From Anomaloglossus baeobatrachus (Eukaryota; Chordata; Amphibia; Anura; Aromobatidae): a stretch of 64,000 nt of DNA. The stretch lies in the NCBI RefSeq assembly GCF_048569485.1, contig NW_027445250.1:499907-563906 (forward strand), given 5' to 3'. The notes beneath the pieces are model-generated. The model was given only the letters and a program-made list of their open reading frames with translations, had not been told where the DNA came from and made no database searches. The position numbers and the translations under genes are program-made. How positions within the stretch are numbered: the first letter of the stretch is position 1; the number at the start of each line of letters is the position of its first letter. This document shows positions 1 through 9,100 of this stretch, piece by piece.

Positions 1-42
1 GCCGCGAGAGGTTCCAGACAGACTGTAACCCCAGCACCCATC

Positions 43-3000
43 ATGAGGGAACTTCCCAGAGTGTCCCGCAAAGACTTCAAGCAGTTTAATGAGGCTGCTG
101 GTGACATTGAGGGCTTCTTCCAGGACTTTGAGCATCAGTGTCGATTAATGGAAGTCCCAGAAAGGGAGCGCGTCCGGCATCTGGTTGGGCTCTTAGAGGG
201 TGGAGCTGCTGCAGCCTATAGAGCTATGGACCCTCGGTGGAACTGTGAGTACGCGGATATTAAACAGACTATTCTAGAACATTATGCTGTAACGCCAGAC
301 ACTTACAGGACTCAGTTCCGTACTCTAGCATGTGATGAGGAAGTGTCCTTCAAGATGTATGCCCACAAACTCAAACATCTGTGGCATCGTTGGTTGGAGG
401 CAGAGGAGGCCTTAACCTTGGAGATCGTCCTCCAGGTCCTCCTAAAAGAGCAGTTTTACTTCAAGTGCCCCGCTGAGATCCGGGAATGGGTGCGTGAAAG
501 GAGACCAGCCACTGTGGAGGAAGCTGCAGCTCTAGCTGATGAGGCTCTCACCATCAAGCCTCAGTGGAAAAAACTACTACCCAGTGAGAAAAAAAACACC
601 AACCCCCCAACGCTGGTGGCCCCTGGTCCTTCTGGCCCCAATGTTCACCATCACCCTAGACCGTCAACTCATGGGGACCTTCGTGTGACTGTGCCTCGCA
701 TTACTCATGCTCCACCTTTGGGAATACGACGCGGAGGAAGAATCCCAGAGCGCAGATGTTATGGATGTGGGCAGCCTGGGCACATGCAATTCCAATGTCC
801 AGGTGTTCGTAGACAGAACAGCTACAGACCGCCTTTGCCTGTTCATTACCTACAGACACCTTCACCAGGAGAAGAGCTGGATTCTGTGCCTGATGACTTG
901 CCAAGTGACTCAGATATCCTGGCTCCCCTACCCGGAGTCTATGGGGTGCGAGCTCCAGCCACCTGTTCTTCTGATCTTCAGGACAAACATCTACAGGAGG
1001 TCGTGCTGGATGGCCAAAAAGTTGTTGGCTTCCGTGACACTGGGGCTTTCCTCACCATAGCCGATCCCCGAGTAATTCAACCACAAGCAATTCAAAAGGG
1101 ACCAGGAATTGCCATTGAACTGGCAGGAGGTACCCAGAGATATATTCCAAGAGCGAGTGTGACCCTGGATTATGGCTTTGGGGCAAAACAATGTGTGGTC
1201 GGTGTGATGAGCGGCCTCCCTGCAGACGTTCTTCTAGGAAATGATGTGGGGAATCTTCATTGCCACTTTGTCGGTGCGGTAACCAGAAGTCAAGCCAAGA
1301 GAGCAGCCCATGTGGACGTGTACAACCCATCCATGGAACTGAGGCCACCAGAACTGCCATTACAGCCGGTGAGTGATTCTTCTTGTGGGGATAATATGAA
1401 TGTTACTTGGGATAAAGTTCAGTTTAGACAAGAAGTAGAGACTGACCCCACCCTTGCTAGTTTTAGAACTCGGGCTGAAATAGGGCAGCTAGGGGAAAAC
1501 GGAGAAAGAATTATCAGAGAAAATGGACTTCTGTATCGGGTTGCCAATGCCGACTCCCTAGATAAGCCCTGGACTTATAGCAAACAGCTGATTGTTCCTC
1601 AGAAGTACAGAATTCCCCTATTACACCTGGCTCATGACATTCCTACGGCTGGCCATCAAGGCAAAACCCGCACCGAGAGACGATTGACTCAAACTTTTTA
1701 TTGGCCGGGGATTTCCCAAGCAGTGGCGCATTTCTGCCGAACTTGTGACATATGTCAGCGTAGAGGGCAACCCGGAGATCACCCAAAGGCACCCCTGCAA
1801 CCGCTCCCTATAATAGAAGAACCCTTTCAAAGAGTAGCTGTTGATATCATTGGACCTCTGGCTAAACCAAGTAAATCTGGAAAGCAGTACATTCTCACTG
1901 TTGTGGACTACGCCACCCGATATCCAGAAGCCGTGGCCTTGTCAAGTATCTCTGCAGCCAAGGTGGCCGAGGCCTTGGTTATTATTTTTACCAGAGTAGG
2001 ATTCCCCAGTGAGATCTTGTCGGACCAAGGCTCCCAGTTTATGTCAGAGTTGGTCCAGTGTCTGTGGCGCACCTGTGGAGTACGAGCGATCCGAACGACC
2101 CCGTATCATCCCCAAACAAATGGACTTTGTGAACGATTCAACGGCACTCTGAAGAATATGCTGAGGGCCTTCACGGACCGAGATTCAGACTGGGAGAAGT
2201 ACCTACCCCATCTCTTGTTTGCCTATCGGGAAGTTCCCCAGGAGTCCACTGGGTTCTCCCCCTTTGAACTACTCTATGGAAGAAAGGTCCGAGGACCCTT
2301 AACCCTGCTCAAGGAATACTGGGAGGGGCAAGTTGAAGATACAGGAACCCCTGTTGTCCCTTATGTCCTAAAGCTGCGAGAAACCTTGGCCCAACTTGCT
2401 AGTTTTGCACAGAGTCATTTGCGTATGGCTCAAACCAGACAGAAGACATGGTATGACCGTAACGCACGCTATCGGGAGTTTGTAGAAGGACAACAAGTCT
2501 TAATGATTGTTCCCCATCGGCAGAATAAACTGCAGACCACATGGGAGGGTCCCTTCCGGGTTCTCAGAAAACTGAATGATACCAATTACCTTCTTGCTTT
2601 AGATGATCAGGGGCTAAGGCAAAAGACTGTCCATGTGAATATGATTAAGGAGTACCATGACCGGAACATTCCAATGATAGCAAGCTGTCGGTTGGCTTCA
2701 GAAGATGGTCAAGAGGATGAGGACTCTCTACCTGATCTCGTGGAAGCAGCGAGAGCCCCATCCACTGTGGAACAGGTTCCCCTGGGAGATTACCTGGACT
2801 CCTTACAGAAAATCCAGATGCTGGAAGTGCTTCAACAGAGACGGGCTGCTTTCTCATCCCAACCAGGTCGAACCACCGTCACCCAACATCATGTGGACAC
2901 TCAGGGCATCCGTCCCATACAACTGGCTCCTTACCGGGTACCTGAATCAGTTCGAAACACCATGCAGCACGAACTGGAGGAGATGTTACAGCTTGGAGTA

Positions 3001-4179
3001 ATCCAGGCCTCCCATAGCCCTTGGGCCTCCCCTGTGGTGTTAGTACCCAAGAAGGATGGGAGTACTCGATTTTGTGTGGACTATCGGCGACTAAACGACC
3101 ATACCGTCAGCGATCCTTACCCAATGCCTCGTATTGACGAACTTCTAGACCGACTGGCTGGGTCCCGATATGTCACTACCTTGGATCTCAGTAAGGGATA
3201 CTGGCAGATCCCTCTAACGGATGAAGGGAGAGAACGGTCCGCTTTTATAACCCCCTTTGGTCTGTATGAATTTCTAAGCATGCCTTTTGGAATGAAAAAT
3301 GCCCCGGCCACCTTCCAGAGAATGGTGGATCAGATCCTCCGGGGATGTGATGACTTTGCTTGTGCCTACTTGGATGATATCGCCGTCTTCAGCCACACAT
3401 GGGAGGAACATCTGAATCAAGTAGCCATTATTTTGGACCTGATTCTTGCAGCCGGCCTAACTATTCGACCCGATAAATGCCAATTGGGGATGGGGGAAGT
3501 CCAGTACCTAGGACATAGAGTGGGAGGAGGGAAGCTCCGACCTGAGCCTGCCAAAATCCAGGCTATTAGAGACTGGCCTGTACCCCAAACTAAGAAACAA
3601 GTTATGGCTTTTCTGGGCACTGCCAGTTATTACCGAAAATTTGTTTCTCATTTCAGTACTGTGGCCAAGCCTCTTACCGACCTGACCAAGAAAACAATGC
3701 CCCGGCTGGTGATCTGGACTCCAGCCTGTGATGAGGCTTTTAACCGGCTGAAGGACGCCTTGGTCTGCGATCCTGTCCTGGCTGCTCCAGACTACAAGAG
3801 GAGATTCATTGTGCAAACGGATGCCTCTGCTTATGGACTGGGAGCTGTCCTCAGCCAGGTGAATGCAGCTGGGGACGAGCACCCCATCGCCTATCTCAGC
3901 CGGAAACTGCTGGACCGAGAAGTGGCCTATGCAACTGTTGAGAAGGAATGTCTGGCTGTAGTGTGGGCCCTTAAGAAACTACGGCCGTATCTGTATGGAC
4001 GGGAATTCACTGTGGTTACTGATCACAATCCCCTCACCTGGCTGAACAGAGTCTCTGGGGACAATGGACGCTTACTGCGATGGAGCCTGGCTCTGCAGCC
4101 CTATAACTTTACCATACAATATAGAAGGGGCAGCCAACACCAAAATGCAGATGGACTGTCCAGGCAAGAGGAGCCTTGA
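43..4179 (+). CDS. Gag-Pol polyprotein of retrotransposon A
   Basis: One uninterrupted frame of 1378 residues. Parts in order: a capsid-like Gag domain (about residues 10-180); a zinc knuckle CYGCGQPGHMQFQC (about 237-250); an aspartic protease region around FRDTGAF (about 330); an H2C2 zinc domain with HLAHDIPTAGHQGKTR (about 530-575); an integrase core with VAVDIIGPL, ILSDQGSQF and TNGLCERFNGTL (about 600-710); a reverse transcriptase with AYLDDIAVF (about 1107); and an RNase H with VQTDASAYGLGAVLS (about 1260). It would supply the particle and enzymes for retrotransposition. The ATG at 43 is the first in frame within the window, so the leader is short or starts before base 1. Treated as a fossil gene that looks whole in the visible part. 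Confidence 0.9.
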   Translation: MRELPRVSRKDFKQFNEAAGDIEGFFQDFEHQCRLMEVPERERVRHLVGLLEGGAAAAYRAMDPRWNCEYADIKQTILEHYAVTPDTYRTQFRTLACDEEVSFKMYAHKLKHLWHRWLEAEEALTLEIVLQVLLKEQFYFKCPAEIREWVRERRPATVEEAAALADEALTIKPQWKKLLPSEKKNTNPPTLVAPGPSGPNVHHHPRPSTHGDLRVTVPRITHAPPLGIRRGGRIPERRCYGCGQPGHMQFQCPGVRRQNSYRPPLPVHYLQTPSPGEELDSVPDDLPSDSDILAPLPGVYGVRAPATCSSDLQDKHLQEVVLDGQKVVGFRDTGAFLTIADPRVIQPQAIQKGPGIAIELAGGTQRYIPRASVTLDYGFGAKQCVVGVMSGLPADVLLGNDVGNLHCHFVGAVTRSQAKRAAHVDVYNPSMELRPPELPLQPVSDSSCGDNMNVTWDKVQFRQEVETDPTLASFRTRAEIGQLGENGERIIRENGLLYRVANADSLDKPWTYSKQLIVPQKYRIPLLHLAHDIPTAGHQGKTRTERRLTQTFYWPGISQAVAHFCRTCDICQRRGQPGDHPKAPLQPLPIIEEPFQRVAVDIIGPLAKPSKSGKQYILTVVDYATRYPEAVALSSISAAKVAEALVIIFTRVGFPSEILSDQGSQFMSELVQCLWRTCGVRAIRTTPYHPQTNGLCERFNGTLKNMLRAFTDRDSDWEKYLPHLLFAYREVPQESTGFSPFELLYGRKVRGPLTLLKEYWEGQVEDTGTPVVPYVLKLRETLAQLASFAQSHLRMAQTRQKTWYDRNARYREFVEGQQVLMIVPHRQNKLQTTWEGPFRVLRKLNDTNYLLALDDQGLRQKTVHVNMIKEYHDRNIPMIASCRLASEDGQEDEDSLPDLVEAARAPSTVEQVPLGDYLDSLQKIQMLEVLQQRRAAFSSQPGRTTVTQHHVDTQGIRPIQLAPYRVPESVRNTMQHELEEMLQLGVIQASHSPWASPVVLVPKKDGSTRFCVDYRRLNDHTVSDPYPMPRIDELLDRLAGSRYVTTLDLSKGYWQIPLTDEGRERSAFITPFGLYEFLSMPFGMKNAPATFQRMVDQILRGCDDFACAYLDDIAVFSHTWEEHLNQVAIILDLILAAGLTIRPDKCQLGMGEVQYLGHRVGGGKLRPEPAKIQAIRDWPVPQTKKQVMAFLGTASYYRKFVSHFSTVAKPLTDLTKKTMPRLVIWTPACDEAFNRLKDALVCDPVLAAPDYKRRFIVQTDASAYGLGAVLSQVNAAGDEHPIAYLSRKLLDREVAYATVEKECLAVVWALKKLRPYLYGREFTVVTDHNPLTWLNRVSGDNGRLLRWSLALQPYNFTIQYRRGSQHQNADGLSRQEEP

Positions 4180-4262
4180 GTCCTGTCAGCCATGCCTGCG
4201 TGTACTTAACCAGCGACCTGTAGAGGTCCCTAGTACGTACACAAGTTGGGAGGGGAAGGAAT

Positions 4263-4560
4263 TGTCATGATGTATTTTACCTTCTCACTGTATTTGCTGT
4301 AATACTAGGTCAGGATGTGATGTCACTTTCCTTTGGTTGTACTTACTGAACACTTTGAAATGTCTTGGGATGTAAGTAACCATACCTTCCCCCCATCTCC
4401 TGTGTCTCTGGGCCCATAATGCAATTATCTCTTGTCCACACAGCCAGGGGAACTTCTCATTGTTTCGTAAGCAGTGGATAACGCCAACTACACAAACCTG
4501 TAGACATCTCGGAGCCAACCTTCTAGAATCTTCTAGTGGGCCCAACCATTGCATAGACCC
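4263..4560 (+). repeat. 3' LTR of element A, first part
   Basis: Begins TGTCATGATG directly after the polypurine tract at 4248-4262. It is interrupted by element B, whose 5-bp target duplication GACCC occupies 4556-4560 and 12574-12578. The LTR continues at 12579 and ends in CACA at 12896, giving a reassembled length of about 616 bp. Confidence 0.82.
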
Positions 4561-5913
4561 TGTGAGGTAAATCCGGAGATATGACGATAAATCATGATAT
4601 TCAAGTTATGTCAGGAAGCCCTCTCCTGGTGTCACCCCCCCTTTCCTTCACACAACTCCTTCAATCAGAAAATTTACCACAGGGATAAACGGTTTGTTTA
4701 GCAGATAGGTGTCAAAGGAACTGGTCTGTGTTCCACTTACACCTCCAACAGCCATCTCCTCTGATATGGAGATTAGATGACTTGGGAACAATGGACGCAG
4801 GATGACCCCCTGCCGTCACCCTGTAACAAGAGTTGTATCTCATTATAAGGCTATGGAACTATCCAGACAGAACGACTCCAGTAAAAAATGGTTCATATCT
4901 CGCAAGCCATATTTCCGATAAATACGGCAACCATAAAAATGGTGTCTCCGCATGCGGACGATGCTGGCACACCCTTTTTATGGGAGCAGGACCTGGGGAA
5001 ATACCCCAGGCGTGATATCAGCCAATGGGGAACTAGTAGACAAGTCATGAGTCCTCTCGTTCTGTAGCTAAATTCATAACTGTCACAATGAGAGCGTTGG
5101 CGTCTGCCTACGACGCTCCCAGGCCAAGTTATGGCCATATCCCCTGTTGTGGATATTGTCCATAACTCCAGCCAGGGGTGGAGCAGTGCTCCCTCTGAGG
5201 TCACTAAGGTAGGAGGGGACCTGGATTTGCCCAGGTTGATAACCCTACTTCGGCCATTTTCCAGTGTTCTTTCGCCGGGGGTCACGTGTAGGAAACATCT
5301 GTGGGAAGGATCCTAGAAACCTGGTCTACAGCGCCCCCCTGTGGCCAGACGCACAAGGTAACTGCTGGAACTGTGTATGCCTGTTTGTAACCCATGCTTT
5401 GATTGTAACTGTACTCTGACATATGTATATTCTGTAGATCCCCTATTGTATATATTGTAGTTTCTAGTGTGCTTTAGGCTGATTAAATTATATAATTAAT
5501 CTTGGGCTGTTCTGTTATCTCGATCTTGAATCCCACGTCTGTGTGTTCGGCTAATAGTTACCGTGAAGCGGTTGGTGGCAGCGAGTTTGTGCCAAGGATT
5601 ATTGTGGGGAGGCCAGTGAGATTCGGGGAGATTTTATATATTCCGCCCGCGGAGGTCGGGGGAATATATACCCTACTCTCACCGGGGACCCTTCAATAAT
5701 CGGCATAAGTAGTATAGCGGCCTCCTTGCTTATTGTCGGGCAATTCCATAATTGGCCTGACTATAAGAGGGGCGCTAGAGAGCGCATCACGTGCTCTGTC
5801 TGTCGGACGGGAGGTATAAAGGAGGGGTGACCCCCACTTGTTACCCCCCGATTGTGACGTACTGGTAGCCAGCGCGGGGGATTTCTGAGTGACCCCCCCG
5901 GTGGTTCGTGACA
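4561..5913 (+). repeat. 5' LTR of element B
   Basis: Starts TGTGAGGTAA and ends GTTCGTGACA. It is the same length as the 3' copy and about 99% identical to it. A TATAAA lies at about 5815. Two sequences resembling the element's own primer site occur inside it, at 5573 and 5863. Confidence 0.93.
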
Positions 5914-5916
5914 TAT

Positions 5917-5936
5917 TGGTGGCAAGCGGTGGGATC
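5917..5936 (+). other. Primer-binding site of element B
   Basis: TGGTGGCAAGCGGTGGGATC begins three bases after the LTR end. It resembles the complement of the 3' end of vertebrate tRNA-Leu (TGGTGGCAGCGGTGGGA) apart from one extra A. The tRNA assignment is from memory of tRNA-Leu sequences. Confidence 0.55.
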
Positions 5937-6116
5937 GAGATAATAGTGTGTGTGAGTGTGAGACCCATACTCCCAGACACTAAAGACTGCCTGCAGCAGC
6001 TGTGGCTGCTGGGGTCTTCAGACTAGCTCAACACTAGAGTGTCAGAGTGCAGATACTGTAAGGTGTGTGGGTGTATCAGGTGTCAGTTCTGTGTCAGTGA
6101 CCAAAAGTCTGCAAGA

Positions 6117-9100
6117 ATGGCTGATGGCACCAGGAGCAGAGCTATGCAACTGGCCAATGCTAAAGCAGGAGCCGAAGAGAGGGAGGACGGTGCTGTGGAC
6201 AGTAATGAGGAGGTTGCCCACGAGTCCTCCAGGAGCTCGACGCCAGAAAACCGTTCTGCAGAGGACAGCGCACAACCTGGCAATTATGGACAAGATGAGG
6301 AGCAGCTCACCCAAGGGTCCTCAACGAGCCAGATGCCAGCCCTCCGCTCTGCAATGGACAGTGAATCACCAGGCTCCGCAGCGGGCCGCAGATCACCACG
6401 TGCCATTCCACCGAGCCTGGGAGGCTCGGATAGCCTTCTTCAAATGGCTATGGCCCTTCTCCAGGCTGGAGACCAGGAGGGCTACAAGGAACTCCTGGCA
6501 GAGCGCAGGGCAGAGCGGCAGGCAGCGCGTGAAGAGCGCCAGGCAGAGCGTGAGGCTGCGGAGCGACGGCAACAGGCAGACCGTGACCACCAGCTGCAGC
6601 TAGCTCAGCTCCGGCCCTCATCAGCCACACGTGACCTTCAAGACACCAAACTTCCAAAGGTCCGTGTTGAGGACTTCCCAGTGCTGGAGAAGGATGGAGA
6701 CTTGGACTCTTTCTTGACTGCTTTTGAACGGACTTGCCTGCAGCACCATCTGGACAAGGACCAGTGGGCCAAATACCTGACCCCCCGTTTAAGGGGTAAG
6801 GCCCTGGATATCCTTGGGGACTTGCCTGCTGAGGCAGATCAGGGCTACGACACCATCAAGCGGGCCCTGATCCAACAGTACAACCTCACTCCAGAGTCCT
6901 ACCGCAAGAAGTTCCGGAGCCTACAGAAGGGACCAAAGGACTCCTGGGCTGACCACCGGCGGGCACTTGCCCGAGCTGCCGACCACTGGACCCAAGGCCT
7001 GCAGCTTTCCACCGGACCGGAGATCCTGGACTTGTTCATCACGGAGCAACTCTTGTGGAACTGCCCTGAGGATCTCCGCCAGTTCATCCGAGACCAGAAG
7101 CCAAGGGGGTCCACGGCTACAGCTGCCCTGGCCGATGACTACACCAACAATCGGGCTCCTGAGGCCAGGAGAGCAGCCACCAGCAGCACCTGGAGAGGGG
7201 GTAAGATGAATTCTACGACTGCCCCACCTGCCCCTAGACTGCAGGGGGTGTCCCCCTCAACTCCCCTCTCCAGGCCCGTGGCAGAGCCAAGACGGTGCCA
7301 CCAGTGCAACCTACCTGGACACTTCAAGGCCATGTGCCCTCAGCGTCCCAAGGCCCCGGCTCCGTCCCCGTACCAAGGGCCGCCCAAGGTGTATTGTGTG
7401 GGTGGGGGTGGTGGTAGGTCCCTGGACAGCTTCCAACCTGTCACCGTCGGCCGGTCTGTGACCATAGGACTGCGAGACAGCGCCTCGGAGGTGACTCTGG
7501 TGCGGCCTGAGATGGTGTCCCCCCAAGACTTGATCCCTGGAAAAACCCTCGCTGTCTCCGGGATTGGAGGCATTGACCCGGCGCTGCCTGTTGCTGGCAT
7601 TTATGTGGACTGGGGCGCAGGGCGAGGGGTGAGGGAGGTGGGGGTAACTGATCGGATCCCCGCAAACGTGCTACTTGGGACAGATTTGGGGCAGATAACC
7701 TCCCAGTTTGGGCCCCCCCCAAGGGCTGAACCTTCAGCCAGTACTGACGTGCCTCCGGACAATGTTAATGTGTTATCTATGAATGATGTAAGGGAGGAGG
7801 GAGTGAACTCTGATTTTTCTGCTTGCATAGACACCATAGACACACACTCAGCTGCAGCTGTGACAGGGGAGGGGGTCAGAGAAAGGTGTGACAATGCCTC
7901 TACAAGTGATCAGCCAGTGAGCTGGGATCTGTTGCCCTCTGCAGGGATAAGCAGAGAGCAGGGTGCTGCAGGGGGAGGACCAGTGTGTGGGGTGGGGGCT
8001 ACCACAGCAAATGTGGGGTCCCCAGAGATTTCACAGCGGGGTTCTGTTGCTGCAGGGGGGGAACAGGCAGGTGAGATTGGGGCCGGTCCCGGAGCGGAAG
8101 TGCTCCCAGGTAAGATCTCGGTGCAGGGTTCCCCCACAACCGGGGTGTCAGGAAGCCAGGTAGGTCTGCCTGAACCGGCGACTTGGTCAGGAACGGAGGA
8201 GGAGCAGGCACGACCCACGGTCGCAGCGGCTGTGACCGCTGTCACCCGCAGTGGGAGTGCTGGAAGCCAAGGGGCCTCCCGGAGGTCCGATAGCTCTTCC
8301 CCTTCTGACCAAGTGGCAGCCGAGTCAGGTGGAGGCCAGGACACAGGTCCCGGGGTACTGACCGAAGATGTGACAGTCTCGTCGATTCTGGCCACATCTA
8401 GTCAGGGGTTTCAGGCAGCGTTAGAAGCTGACGACAGCCTGAAAGCTCTAAAGGTGCAGGCGGCACAGCCTCCCTCGGACTCGGACCCGGAGCGAGTGGT
8501 CTGGGACCAAGGACGGCTGTACCGGGTCACGGTCCAGCAGGGTTCACCGGAGGCGTGGCCCAGGGACCGACAGTTAGTGGTACCCTATCCGTTCCGGACG
8601 GAGTTGTTGCGGATCGCACATGAGATTCCGATGGCCGGACACCTAGGGATCGCTAAGACCAAGGCCAGGTTAAACCAGCATTTCTACTGGCCAAAAATGG
8701 GGGCCGATGTGGCTGCCTACTGCCGTTCGTGTGAAACCTGTCAGAGAGTGGGGAAGGCGGGGCCACACCCCAAAGCCCCACTGGTATCTCTGCCCATCAT
8801 CGATGAGCCTTTCAGGAGGGTGGCTGTGGATCTGGTCGGCCCGCTGGCCATCCCCAGCAGCTCCGGGAAACGCTTCATACTGACGGTAGTGGACTATGCC
8901 ACCCGGTACCCAGAAGCAGTGGCCTTGTCGTCCATTCGGGCTGACAAGGTGGCCACCGCATTGCTGGAGATTTTCTCCCGAGTGGGTTTTCCCCAGGAAA
9001 TGCTCACTGACCGGGGGACCCAATTCATGTCCCAGCTGATGGAGGCCCTCTGTAAGCAAGTCCAGGTGCGACATCTGGTGGCCAGCCCGTACCATCCACA

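Larger units (their letters stand above)
1..4560 (+). mobile_element. Gmr1-like Ty3 LTR retrotransposon A (5' part outside window)
   Basis: Internal region and first half of the 3' LTR of a Ty3/gypsy-type element. The pol order seen in the single open frame is Gag, protease, integrase, reverse transcriptase, RNase H, so integrase precedes RT. That order is the hallmark of the Gmr1-like group of deuterostome Ty3 elements. The 5' LTR and primer site lie before base 1. A polypurine tract (GGGAGGGGAAGGAAT, 4248-4262) precedes the 3' LTR, which starts at 4263, is split by element B at 4560, and resumes to 12896. The visible part looks whole. It must be older than element B, which sits inside it. 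Confidence 0.88.
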
